Positions 1 to 7,681 of a DNA stretch of 39,615 nt are shown here, piece by piece. The notes beneath the pieces were generated by a model. The model was not told the DNA's origin, did no database searches, and worked only from the letters and a program-made list of their open reading frames with translations. The stretch is from the NCBI GenBank assembly GCA_964484395.1, contig CAZAFM010000007.1, forward strand, positions 1 through 39,615, given 5' to 3'. Within the stretch, counting starts at the first letter, position 1, and each line of letters starts with the position of its first letter. This stretch comes from CAZAFM01 sp964484395. GTDB lineage: Bacteria > Campylobacterota > Campylobacteria > Campylobacterales > CAZAFM01. Both the position numbers and the translations under genes were made by a program.

Positions 1-1
1 T

Positions 2-73
2 ATTATGGAGTCAAATGACTTTAATGAAAACTACCTAAAAACCAAAAAAGAGAAACTAGGACATATGTTATGA
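2..73 (+). CDS. ribA: GTP cyclohydrolase II (RibA or RibBA), C-terminal end only
   Basis: This is a 5'-truncated gene; only the last 23 codons are inside the window, ending in TGA at 71-73. The visible tail contains NENYLKTKKEKLGHML, which closely matches from memory the end of E. coli RibA (NEHYLDTKAEKMGHLL). The enzyme opens GTP to start riboflavin synthesis. Whether the upstream part also carries the RibB domain, as in many Campylobacterota, cannot be seen. The gene is convergent with the minus-strand phosphatase gene and their stop codons overlap (68-73), so no separate terminator lies between them. Confidence 0.72.
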   Translation: MMESNDFNENYLKTKKEKLGHML

Positions 74-2275
74 AGCAAAAGAAAGTATGGTAATATCATC
101 ATCTACCCTATCCTCATACACTGATACAAACTCACTAAACCACTCAGATATAGACTCACTACTACTAAGACTAGCGAAGTTTACAAGCAACTCTTTGTAG
201 TTAAACCCATCAAAATCACAAGCCCCATCAGTAAAAGCCACTATCCTAAAAGACTCAGGTAGAGAGAGTGTCTCTATCTTGCAACCATTTTCACCCTTTA
301 GAAGCGGTGGGTTTGTGTTTTTTAGATACTTACTACTCTTTTTTTCAAAGTCAACCAACAATACGGGATACATACCATAGCTTATATAGCTAAGCTCCCC
401 TCTGTTTTCATCTATGTGGACTATACTAAAAGAGATAGTCTCCTCATCAAGAAGGTATTTCTGTATAAAATTAACAAAATCATGACAAGTCCTATATAGG
501 TCAAAACCACCCTTTTGCTTTGATACATCTATAGCTCTATCCAAAAAAGCAGCAGCTATGACTGAAGTGACTGAAGCCACAAGACCTTTTCCCATACAAT
601 CAGCTATAAAAAGAAGGCTTTTCTTCTCTTCTAAACTATATATCCCATATATATCCCCACTGAGTGTTTCAAGAGGCTTGTGAAAAACCTCCGCAAATGC
701 ACTCTCTATTTTTGGACTATCATCATGCATTATAAGCTTTTGCTTGATATACGCCTGCCTCTCTTGCTCCTCTTTATATCTTGCTTTTGACCTTATGTCG
801 TTTTCTTCTTTTGAGGTATCTGAATGCTTTTTTAGGTATGAGAGCGTTGCGTAGTACTCTATATCCTCTTTTACTTTATTAAAGTCTATTGGTTTTTGCA
901 AAAACTTGTTCACATTGACTTTTATAGCATCAGCTATATTCTCATCCCCACCCATTCCTGTGGTTATAAGTATGGGTATATCTTTGTCTATTTTCCTTAT
1001 AGACTTTGACATATTTATTCCATTTAGTACTGGCATATTTAGATCACTTATGACCATATCTACACTGTTTTGCTTAAAAATCTCAAGCCCCTCAGCCCCG
1101 TTTTCTGCTGTTAAAAGAGTGCCTATTTTTTTACCTAGAGCTCTTTCTAGTATACTCCTTATGATAGGGTCATCCTCCACATATAAGATAGTTGTGGTTC
1201 TTAAAACATCCTCCATACTGAGGTATGAAGGGAGTTTTGGTCTACTCTTTTTTAGTTTGTAGTTTATGAAAAAAACAGACCTTGAACCACCGTTTTCATA
1301 AAAAAGTGAGTCTGTTGTTCTATGTGAAAGAGATATACCTCTTCCTCTATACTCTGCGTTCTTATCAAGTGAAGCACTCTTCATATCAAAGCCTTCACCA
1401 AAGTCATCTATACTAACTTGTAAAACACTATTTTTATATAGAACAATATCAAGGCTTATTCTTCCTTTTTTCTCTTCTTCTAGCTTGGAGAGATACTCTT
1501 CATAACTGCCTTTTAACATATAGTTATTCTTTGTCTCGGGCTCTATTTGTAGCACTCCATGCTCATAAGCATTCATCAATAGCTCATTTACAACTAATAG
1601 AGTTCGTGCGTTTTGCATGCTACCTTTAAAGTAGCTCTCTAAAAAAAGTTCAACACTCTCCTCAGTTTTTGCGATTGACTCTATGCTTGCTTCTATATTG
1701 TAGTTTGCTTTTGCATCTATGTTTTTACCTATCTGGTTATTGAGAAAAATAAAAGAAAATCTATCTAAATAAAGTAGTTCTTCATTTAGGTCAGTTATTA
1801 CTTTTAGTACATCTTTTTTACAAAAAGCATCTTTGTAGCTTTTTTGAAATATAACATCAGCTAGATTTGAATTAGAAGAAAAAAGAGTCATTATTTTTGA
1901 TAGAGGATATGTATTTATCTGCTGTAGGTCACTTTTTAGCTCTACTAGCTCACCTCTTGTGTCTTTTATCATTATCATAGCATCATTTGAGCATACATAA
2001 GTCAGCATTGAGCTTTTTTGATCTATAACAAACATAGAGTAGAAAAAACCACTCTTGAAGTTAAACTCACTAATTATTACAGAAAGAAGCTCTGAAGGAG
2101 AGGATAGAAGCTCTTGTGAAGATTGTTGTACAAACTCTTTTAGCTTAAAAGGACTATCCTGGATAGTGCACAAAACCGTCTCACCATGAAGCTCTATAAT
2201 TTCACAGTTTGCACTTCTTTCATCATAAGCTTCTACAAAAAAACTGCTTTTTATAGCACTATATGCATCTATCAT
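68..2275 (-). CDS. Pseudophosphatase / anti-sigma-type kinase / receiver / PP2C (SpoIIE) phosphatase
   Basis: A 735-residue soluble signalling protein with four visible parts. Residues 15-180 resemble a SpoIIE/PP2C fold without its metal-binding aspartates. Residues 200-345 are an HATPase_c domain of the RsbW type (N-box near 228-240, DFGEGF at 292-297, GRGIS at 311-315). Residues 360-475 are a receiver with phospho-acceptor D411. Residues 525-735 are a PP2C phosphatase that keeps its acidic residues (SGD at D541, ADCMGKG at D559, TDG at D683, VDDD near 725). In partner-switching systems the kinase phosphorylates a STAS protein and the PP2C domain reverses this; here both are in one chain under a receiver. 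The STAS gene directly upstream overlaps it by 4 bp (ATGA), so it is the likely substrate. Domain calls are firm; the pathway output is unknown. Confidence 0.88.
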   Translation of the reverse strand: MIDAYSAIKSSFFVEAYDERSANCEIIELHGETVLCTIQDSPFKLKEFVQQSSQELLSSPSELLSVIISEFNFKSGFFYSMFVIDQKSSMLTYVCSNDAMIMIKDTRGELVELKSDLQQINTYPLSKIMTLFSSNSNLADVIFQKSYKDAFCKKDVLKVITDLNEELLYLDRFSFIFLNNQIGKNIDAKANYNIEASIESIAKTEESVELFLESYFKGSMQNARTLLVVNELLMNAYEHGVLQIEPETKNNYMLKGSYEEYLSKLEEEKKGRISLDIVLYKNSVLQVSIDDFGEGFDMKSASLDKNAEYRGRGISLSHRTTDSLFYENGGSRSVFFINYKLKKSRPKLPSYLSMEDVLRTTTILYVEDDPIIRSILERALGKKIGTLLTAENGAEGLEIFKQNSVDMVISDLNMPVLNGINMSKSIRKIDKDIPILITTGMGGDENIADAIKVNVNKFLQKPIDFNKVKEDIEYYATLSYLKKHSDTSKEENDIRSKARYKEEQERQAYIKQKLIMHDDSPKIESAFAEVFHKPLETLSGDIYGIYSLEEKKSLLFIADCMGKGLVASVTSVIAAAFLDRAIDVSKQKGGFDLYRTCHDFVNFIQKYLLDEETISFSIVHIDENRGELSYISYGMYPVLLVDFEKKSSKYLKNTNPPLLKGENGCKIETLSLPESFRIVAFTDGACDFDGFNYKELLVNFASLSSSESISEWFSEFVSVYEDRVDDDITILSFAS

Positions 2276-2571
2276 ATTTTCTTAGCATTAAAAATTTCTG
2301 CAAGCATTAGCTCTTCTAGTAGCTCATACAACCTTTCATCTTTAACATTAAGTGTAATATCAAGCTTATCTATCTGTATCTTTTTTCTTAAATACCCTAT
2401 GATAGTTGAAGTAATCGCAAATGACTCATTTATATTTATCTCTATTGGCTTGTTTTGTGCCTGTATAGACTCTATGGCGTCTTTGAAGCGCTGAGAGTCA
2501 GTTACTCCTTTAATAACACCATCTATATCAATAGCTATTTTACTTGAACCCTCGTTTATAGATATTTCCAT
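2272..2571 (-). CDS. STAS-like anti-anti-sigma factor homologue
   Basis: A 99-residue protein with the STAS pattern: a beta-rich N-terminus, a helix start at NESFAITSTIIGYLRKKI that corresponds to the phospho-serine loop of SpoIIAA/RsbV, and the closing helix LYELLEELMLAEIF. The usual DSSGLG is replaced by AITSTI; S55 or T56 would be the candidate acceptor by alignment. It overlaps the downstream kinase/phosphatase gene by 4 bp and follows the epimerase gene by 13 bp, so it is probably translated together with its modifying enzyme. SD AGGG lies upstream of the ATG. It could instead bind the chemoreceptor machinery of the same operon; that is inference. Confidence 0.72.
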   Translation of the reverse strand: MEISINEGSSKIAIDIDGVIKGVTDSQRFKDAIESIQAQNKPIEININESFAITSTIIGYLRKKIQIDKLDITLNVKDERLYELLEELMLAEIFNAKKI

Positions 2572-2584
2572 TTCACACCCTTTA

Positions 2585-3424
2585 TCAAACAGAAGCTTTT
2601 AGCGCTTCTTTTAAATCACTATACTTAAACTCAAATCCACTCTCAAGAAGTCTTTTTGGTACAACCTTCTGTCCATCTAAAAGCACAGTTGAGCCCTCGC
2701 CAAATATCATCTTCACCACAAAAGCAGGTAAAGGAAGAATAGTTGGTCTATTTAGTACCTCTCCTAGCTTTTTGGTAAACTCACTATTGGTTGATGGATT
2801 TGGAGAAGTTAGGTTATAGATTCCCTTTAGCTCTTTGTTTTCTATAGCAAACTTCATAGCGTTTTTTATATCATCTATATGAACCCAACTAAAGCCCTGA
2901 CTTCCATCACCAATAACTCCGCCTACTCCTAGCTTAAAAGGAGTGAGCGTTTTTTGAAGCATACCGCCTCCTGCTCCTAGTACCACACCAAACCTAAAAA
3001 CCACAACCCTAGTGACCTTATCTGCACTAAGAGCTCTATCTTCCCAGTCTTTTGTAATTTTGCCCAGATAGTTATCTGCGTATGCCTCATCATATTCACT
3101 ATAGACTTCTCCACCTCTGTATCTACCAACAGCTGATGTTGATATGAAAAGTGGCTTTTTGTCCATATCCTCTATACACTCTACTATCTTCTCAGTTGTA
3201 TCTATTCTGGAGTAGTAGAGGGTTTTTTTATACTGTTCATTCCATCTAGTAACTATGGGAGCTCCTGCTAGGTTTATGATAACATCACAGTCTTCTAGAC
3301 TCTCTTGTAGAAGCTTTTTACTAGCAGTCTCTCTTCTACCAATAGGTACTATCTCATTTTCACTAAAAAACTCACTAAGCCTAGAGCCAACAAAACCGCT
3401 AGCTCCAACTATTGCAATACGCAA
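2585..3424 (-). CDS. TIGR01777-family NAD(P)-dependent epimerase (YfcH/SDR39U1-like)
   Basis: A 279-residue extended short-chain dehydrogenase with an N-terminal Rossmann motif (VGASGFVGSRL), the middle INLAGAPI and FRFGVVLG segments, and a C-terminal DUF1731 part (LPLPAFVVKMIFGE ... LLESGFEFKY). The biochemical substrate of this family is not established. The start is TTG, supported by AAGGAG six bases upstream. It follows the chemoreceptor stop directly (TAATTG), so translation is probably coupled. Its presence inside a chemotaxis/partner-switch operon is not explained by known function; it may be a passenger. Confidence 0.85.
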   Translation of the reverse strand: MRIAIVGASGFVGSRLSEFFSENEIVPIGRRETASKKLLQESLEDCDVIINLAGAPIVTRWNEQYKKTLYYSRIDTTEKIVECIEDMDKKPLFISTSAVGRYRGGEVYSEYDEAYADNYLGKITKDWEDRALSADKVTRVVVFRFGVVLGAGGGMLQKTLTPFKLGVGGVIGDGSQGFSWVHIDDIKNAMKFAIENKELKGIYNLTSPNPSTNSEFTKKLGEVLNRPTILPLPAFVVKMIFGEGSTVLLDGQKVVPKRLLESGFEFKYSDLKEALKASV

Positions 3425-5419
3425 TTAAAACTCCTTCAAATCATCTTCATCTAGAGGAAAAATATCATCATCTTTGTTCTGTTTTTTTGGTGTCTCTTTT
3501 TTGTGTGGTATCTGCTTGTTGTGTGAAGCTTGGCTTTGCTTTTCACTCTTTTTTGGTTTGTGCTCTATATGTCTATCACTAGATGAGCTTTGATGTGAGT
3601 CCATATGAACACTTGCATCATAACCTACCATTCTTCCGATACCTTCAACACTCTGCATCATAGCTAGAGCTTGTGCATTTAGCTGCTCAGCGGCTGCAGC
3701 TGCTTGCTCTGAGTTTGCAGCGTTTTGCTGAGTAACTTGGTCTATCTGACCCATTGCAGTTGCTACTTGGTTCATACCTTCTGCTTGCTCTGTGACAGAG
3801 GTAGCTATTTCGCCTATTAGGTCTGAAGTCTTTTTGACTTTTTCTAGTATCTCTGTGAAGGAGTCATTTGTCTCTTGGGCTATCTTGTTTCCGTTTTTGA
3901 TCTCTTCTAGTGCACCCTCAATGATGTCTGCTGTCTCTTTTGCAGCATTTGCACTTCTTTGGGCTAGGTTTTTAACCTCATCTGCAACAACTGCAAACCC
4001 TAGTCCATGCTCTCCAGCTCTTGCAGCTTCTACGGCTGCATTTAGTGCTAGAAGGTTTGTCTGGAATGCTATTTCATCAATTGTTTTGATGATTTTTGCT
4101 ATCTGTTCACTTGCCTCTGTTATCTTCTTCATAGCAGTCATTAGGTGCTGGATTTTGTCATTACCCATGGTTGCTGCATCATTAGCTGCTTTTGATAGAG
4201 CATTTGCTTCTCTTCCGTTTTCACTGTTTTGGTTGTTTATCGCGGTACTCTCTTCTACAGTAGCACTAACTTCTTCTACAGAGCTTGCTTGCTCACTAGC
4301 TCCTTGCGCTAGACTTTGAGAACTTGCTGATATCTGATCACTTGCTGCTACGACTTGAGAGTTAGCTTCTGCTATTGTTCTAACTGCCTCTATTGTAGGT
4401 CTTGTCACGCTTCTGATAATAACCATAGCTGCTACTATTGCAATAATAAGGGCTGAGATAAGTCCTATTATCATTGTTAGTGATGCACTATTTAGTTGTG
4501 CATAGGCTTCATCTGATTGCTCATTTATCTCATTTACTGCAACTCTTGCAATATCTTCTGCTCCAGCTCTTGCTTCATCACCAGTTACTACTCTTCCTTG
4601 ATTTATCTTAGAAAGCTCTGCGTTAACAACTAGTATATTTTTGACAGCCTCTTCATAGTCATTCATTGCATTTTTTGTTTCTTGTAGCTCATTTAGTGCT
4701 TTTTGGTCAGTTGTTAGCTTGTTTAGCTCATCTACTAGTCTATCTATCTCATCAAAGTTGCTCAGAACAGCTCTTACAAGATCATACTCACCACTAGCCT
4801 GAGCCTTGAAGTTCTCAATCCTAACCTCATTTCCTAAATCAACAATATCATTAGCCATTGTTGCCATATCAGCTCGCTCTATGGCTTCAGCTGGGCTTAT
4901 TCCACTTCTTAAAAGCTCTTTTGTCGCTGCGGTGAGATCTTTTAAGTATTGGTTTATATTTTTTACAAACCTACCTGCACTCTCATCCATTCTATCAATG
5001 TCTTTATTTTGCTTATTGATTTCTTCTTCTGTTTGAGAGATGAGCTTTTCATACTCTAGTAGAGGAGTTTCTATTCCCGCAATTCCTTTTTTAAGCGCTA
5101 CTAAATCAGGATGGTCTGCTACGAGTTTTTCTGCTTCTTCTATTCTCTGTTTTGCCCTATCTAGCCTATCCTTTCCGCTAGTTAAATACTTCTCATCACC
5201 CGTAAAGTTATAACCTCTTAGCTCATACATCATAAGCATTACATTTCGCTCTAGTCTTGACATCAACTCAACCTCTGGACCATACTTCTCCGCTAGTCCA
5301 TAGGAGGTATCACTCCCCTTGTTCATATTATAAACACCAATTCCACCAAGGATTAACATTATTACAAGGATAATCCCAAATCCAAAGGTAATCTTTGCAC
5401 CTAGTGTCATATTACTCAT
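3425..5419 (-). CDS. Methyl-accepting chemotaxis protein, long helical periplasmic sensor
   Basis: A 664-residue chemoreceptor. Transmembrane helix 1 is at about 9-31 and helix 2 at about 314-336. The roughly 280-residue segment between them looks all-helical, as in the helical bimodular (HBM) or four-helix-bundle classes. The signalling tip near 450-490 is typical (FQTNLLALNAAVEAARAGEH, then VVADEVKNLAQ). The C-terminus is a Lys/Ser-rich linker ending in an acidic DDDIFPLDEDDLKEF tail, without a CheR-binding pentapeptide that I recognise. It begins in ATGA overlap with the upstream cheW stop, with AAGGAG as SD. The pairing implies a dedicated coupling protein for this receptor. The ligand cannot be inferred. 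Confidence 0.92.
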   Translation of the reverse strand: MSNMTLGAKITFGFGIILVIMLILGGIGVYNMNKGSDTSYGLAEKYGPEVELMSRLERNVMLMMYELRGYNFTGDEKYLTSGKDRLDRAKQRIEEAEKLVADHPDLVALKKGIAGIETPLLEYEKLISQTEEEINKQNKDIDRMDESAGRFVKNINQYLKDLTAATKELLRSGISPAEAIERADMATMANDIVDLGNEVRIENFKAQASGEYDLVRAVLSNFDEIDRLVDELNKLTTDQKALNELQETKNAMNDYEEAVKNILVVNAELSKINQGRVVTGDEARAGAEDIARVAVNEINEQSDEAYAQLNSASLTMIIGLISALIIAIVAAMVIIRSVTRPTIEAVRTIAEANSQVVAASDQISASSQSLAQGASEQASSVEEVSATVEESTAINNQNSENGREANALSKAANDAATMGNDKIQHLMTAMKKITEASEQIAKIIKTIDEIAFQTNLLALNAAVEAARAGEHGLGFAVVADEVKNLAQRSANAAKETADIIEGALEEIKNGNKIAQETNDSFTEILEKVKKTSDLIGEIATSVTEQAEGMNQVATAMGQIDQVTQQNAANSEQAAAAAEQLNAQALAMMQSVEGIGRMVGYDASVHMDSHQSSSSDRHIEHKPKKSEKQSQASHNKQIPHKKETPKKQNKDDDIFPLDEDDLKEF

Positions 5420-5925
5420 TTTGTCTCCTTAAGAGTTTTGTCTTCTTGTGCTATATCTCCAAGAGCATTTAGCTCATCTGTCTCAAAGATAGATTCTATA
5501 TTTAATATCATAACCACTCCCTCCTTTAAGTTTGCCATATGTTTTATGAAATTCGTGTCTATTTTTGAGCCAAAGCTTGGGCTTTCGCTTATTTCATCTT
5601 TTGAAATAGCTGTAACATCTTTGACCCTATCTACTACAAATCCTATGTAGACTTTGTCTATAATGAGGATAATAATAGCATTCTCATCTGTTGGTTCTAT
5701 TGTCTCCATTTTTAGTTTTGACCTTAGGTCTATAACGGGGATAATCTGACCTCTTAAGTTCATAACACCCTTGACATAATCAGGCATTCTAGGAACATGA
5801 ACTGTTTTTTGAAAGCCTATTATCTCTTTTACACTCAGTATCTCTACACCATATAGCTCATCATCTAGCTCAAAAGTTAGATACCTATCTTTTATAGAAG
5901 CAACCCTTCTCTCTTTACTCTCCAT
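5416..5925 (-). CDS. cheW: CheW-like chemotaxis coupling protein
   Basis: A 169-residue CheW-domain protein. Its family hallmarks are FELDDELYGVEILSVKEI, MPDYVKGVMNLRGQIIPVID, and the closing IGFVVDRVKDV and GVVMILNIE segments. CheW links chemoreceptors to the kinase CheA; no CheA lies in this window. It is the first gene of the operon and overlaps the receptor gene by 4 bp. It follows a convincing promoter (5957-5984). Because it sits beside one receptor and not in a main che cluster, it is probably a paralogue dedicated to this receptor or to the partner-switch module; that is inference. Confidence 0.92.
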   Translation of the reverse strand: MESKERRVASIKDRYLTFELDDELYGVEILSVKEIIGFQKTVHVPRMPDYVKGVMNLRGQIIPVIDLRSKLKMETIEPTDENAIIILIIDKVYIGFVVDRVKDVTAISKDEISESPSFGSKIDTNFIKHMANLKEGVVMILNIESIFETDELNALGDIAQEDKTLKETK

Positions 5926-5956
5926 AGTAGCACCTTCTCAAGATAAATTATCTAAT

Positions 5957-5984
5957 ATCATATCACAACTAAATCATTTTTCAA
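5957..5984 (-). promoter_or_regulatory. Sigma-70-type promoter for the cheW operon
   Basis: On the minus strand, -35 TTGAAA (5984-5979) is separated by 16 bp from -10 TATGAT (5962-5957). Transcription would begin near 5950, about 25 bases before the cheW ATG. The -35 lies just inside the end of dedA (stop at 5986). Confidence 0.6.
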
Positions 5985-5985
5985 A

Positions 5986-6600
5986 TTACATATCTTTTGG
6001 CTTGAAAAACCACAATCTCTTTTTTTTCATATATATAAGCGCACCTATGAGCAGTAAAAATAAAATAACAACAATAATACTTCTTAAATACTCCTTGATA
6101 AGCTCCTCATTCCCACCTATGAAATATCCTAGATATGCTAGTATTGCTACCCATATAGCAGCCCCAAGAGTAGTGTATATACTAAAGGTAAAAATATTCA
6201 TTCTAGCAAGTCCAGCAGGCAGAGATATATACTGTCTAACACCAGGAATGAGCCTACCGCTAAAAGTTGAGATGTGACCATGCTCTTTGAAAAACGCCTC
6301 AACGCGACTTAGCTTATCTTCATCCATAAAAAAGTACTTCCCAAACCTAAGAACTGCCCGTCTTCCTAAAAACATAGATAAGTAGTAGTTAAAAAGCGCC
6401 CCTCCAAGCGAGCCTAAAGCACCCCAGAGTATCGCAATATAGATATTCATCTCACCTTTAAAAGCTAGATATCCAGCAGGAACCATCACAACCTCACTAG
6501 GAAATGGAAAAAAGCTACTCTCTAAGAACATCAATAAAAATATCCCCCAATACCCAAGTGCACCAATACTTTCTACTATAAAATTTACAATTTCGCCCAT
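5986..6600 (-). CDS. DedA-family membrane protein
   Basis: A polytopic inner-membrane protein of about 204 residues. It shows the DedA/SNARE-associated pattern: FLESSFFPFPSEVVMVPAGYLA, then GALFNYYLSMFLGRRAV, then the conserved FSGRLIPGVRQYISLPAGLARM, then two hydrophobic C-terminal helices ending in Lys/Arg. DedA proteins are linked to undecaprenyl-phosphate or phospholipid flipping and membrane homeostasis. I chose the ATG at 6600 because an AGGTGG SD lies 11 bases upstream; an in-frame GTG at 6615 falls inside that SD. It is transcribed divergently from motB, with overlapping -10 regions. Confidence 0.88.
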   Translation of the reverse strand: MGEIVNFIVESIGALGYWGIFLLMFLESSFFPFPSEVVMVPAGYLAFKGEMNIYIAILWGALGSLGGALFNYYLSMFLGRRAVLRFGKYFFMDEDKLSRVEAFFKEHGHISTFSGRLIPGVRQYISLPAGLARMNIFTFSIYTTLGAAIWVAILAYLGYFIGGNEELIKEYLRSIIVVILFLLLIGALIYMKKKRLWFFKPKDM

Positions 6601-6611
6601 ATATTTGCATA

Positions 6612-6639
6612 CCACCTATTTTTGGTGGAATTTTATACT
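6612..6639. promoter_or_regulatory. Divergent dedA/motB promoter region with hairpin over the dedA SD
   Basis: TATACT (6634-6639, plus strand) and TATAAA (6637-6632, minus strand) are overlapping -10 candidates for motB and dedA. An inverted repeat CCACC (6612-6616) / GGTGG (6624-6628) includes the dedA SD, so the SD could be paired if transcription starts upstream of 6628; it may equally be a small operator. Confidence 0.4.
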
Positions 6640-6664
6640 ATTTTTGCAAAATTTTTGATAAGAT

Positions 6665-7465
6665 ATGGAAAAAATAGGGTTTGCTTGGATGGCTAAAAAA
6701 TGTAAAGCGTGTCACTGCAAAAAAGGCCTACCTTTATGGATGGCAACCTTTGGTGATCTTATGAGTCTTCTTTTGACATTTTTTGTTCTACTTCTATCTA
6801 TGGCTACATTTGAAACCAAAAAAGTAGCAGAAGCCATAGGTTCACTAGAAGGTGCACTAGGCGTACTTGAAGAAGGAAAGCACTCTGAGCCAGTCCCGCC
6901 AAACCCTATAAAAGCTACTCCTATAGAGACAGATAGTGATAGCCCAACAGCTATAAACGCCCTCTCATCACTTGTAACTGAATTTAAAAAGCTAGATGAG
7001 CTAGGAAGAGGACCCGCTATAAAGCTTGAAGAATCAGAAGATAGTTTTAGGATAACTATACCTGATGGAGTCTTGTTTGTGCCAGGAAGTGCTGAGATTA
7101 AGAACGATAGAGCGATGCTTCTGCTTCAAAGAATAGGAAATGAGTTTGCCAAAATGCCCAGTAGTGTTGGTCTAGATGTAGAAGGTCACACAGATGATGC
7201 GAAGTATGATACGCCAGAGTATGACAACTGGAATCTCTCAGTAGATAGAGCTCTTAGTGTAGCAGAAGTGATACTAGAAAACGGAGCGCCTAGGAATAGA
7301 ACAAGAGTCTCAGGAAGAGGAGAGTTTGACCCAGTAGCTACTAACAAAACTGAAGAGGGAAGAGCGCTAAATAGGCGTGTAGTTCTGCACTTCTACTCAC
7401 TTGACTCACAACAGAGCCAAGAGGCAAAAGATGCAGCTAGTAGTATTACAAACACAGAACTTTAG
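6665..7465 (+). CDS. motB: MotB/PomB-like flagellar stator protein with OmpA peptidoglycan-binding domain
   Basis: A 266-residue single-span protein. GLPLWMATFGDLMSLLLTFF closely resembles Vibrio PomB, including the essential ion-carrying aspartate (D31). Residues 130-250 form an OmpA-like domain with VEGHTDD, NWNLSVDRA, VSGRGEFDP and NRRVVLHFYS, which anchors the stator to peptidoglycan. Several Cys precede the membrane span (CKACHCKK), as in PomB. The likely true start is ATG at 6689 (residue 9), which has AGGG nine bases upstream; the ATG at 6665 has only a weak SD. No motA/pomA is adjacent, so its partner must be elsewhere. Its stop overlaps the hidden dnaX tail stop on the other strand (7462-7465). 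Confidence 0.87.
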   Translation: MEKIGFAWMAKKCKACHCKKGLPLWMATFGDLMSLLLTFFVLLLSMATFETKKVAEAIGSLEGALGVLEEGKHSEPVPPNPIKATPIETDSDSPTAINALSSLVTEFKKLDELGRGPAIKLEESEDSFRITIPDGVLFVPGSAEIKNDRAMLLLQRIGNEFAKMPSSVGLDVEGHTDDAKYDTPEYDNWNLSVDRALSVAEVILENGAPRNRTRVSGRGEFDPVATNKTEEGRALNRRVVLHFYSLDSQQSQEAKDAASSITNTEL

Positions 7466-7681
7466 ACCTTGTTAAACACCTTGATACCATCTCTTTTTGC
7501 ATCAAATAGTTCTGTTACTTTCACAAACAAAGGATGAGTCTTTATCTCCTCACTACTTAGCTCTCTTTGCTCATTTAGCTGAGGAGTAGAACAGCTTCCT
7601 TGGACTATATCCATAGTTGTAGAACCACTCTCATCAAACTCTTTTGTTTCAGGTTTGTCTAGTTTTTCAGTTTTTTTTTTT
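7462..7681 (-). other. dnaX: Out-of-frame C-terminal tail of dnaX (tau extension) behind an A11 slippery run
   Basis: On the minus strand the dnaX frame reads CCC, eleven A, then CTGA, and stops. If the run is read with one A fewer (or two more), the frame continues for about 69 residues: TEKLDKPETKEF near the start, then LNEQRELSSEEIKTHPLF, then VKVTELFDAKRDGIKVFNKV, ending in TAA at 7464-7462. The open frame fills exactly the space up to motB and its stop overlaps the motB stop by 4 bases, which argues it is real coding sequence. A -1 ribosomal shift would give only KKKKLKN before a stop, so polymerase slippage or a +1 shift is needed. A one-base assembly error in the homopolymer is the alternative. 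Confidence 0.8.

Noticed and set aside
3792..4319. 175-codon open frame on the plus strand inside the first chemoreceptor
   Set aside because: It is antisense to a highly conserved signalling domain; the translation is Ala/Ser-rich mirror sequence, and the same shadow recurs opposite the other two receptors.
6601..6615. GTG start for dedA at 6615
   Set aside because: The GTG is part of the AGGTGG that serves as SD for the ATG at 6600.
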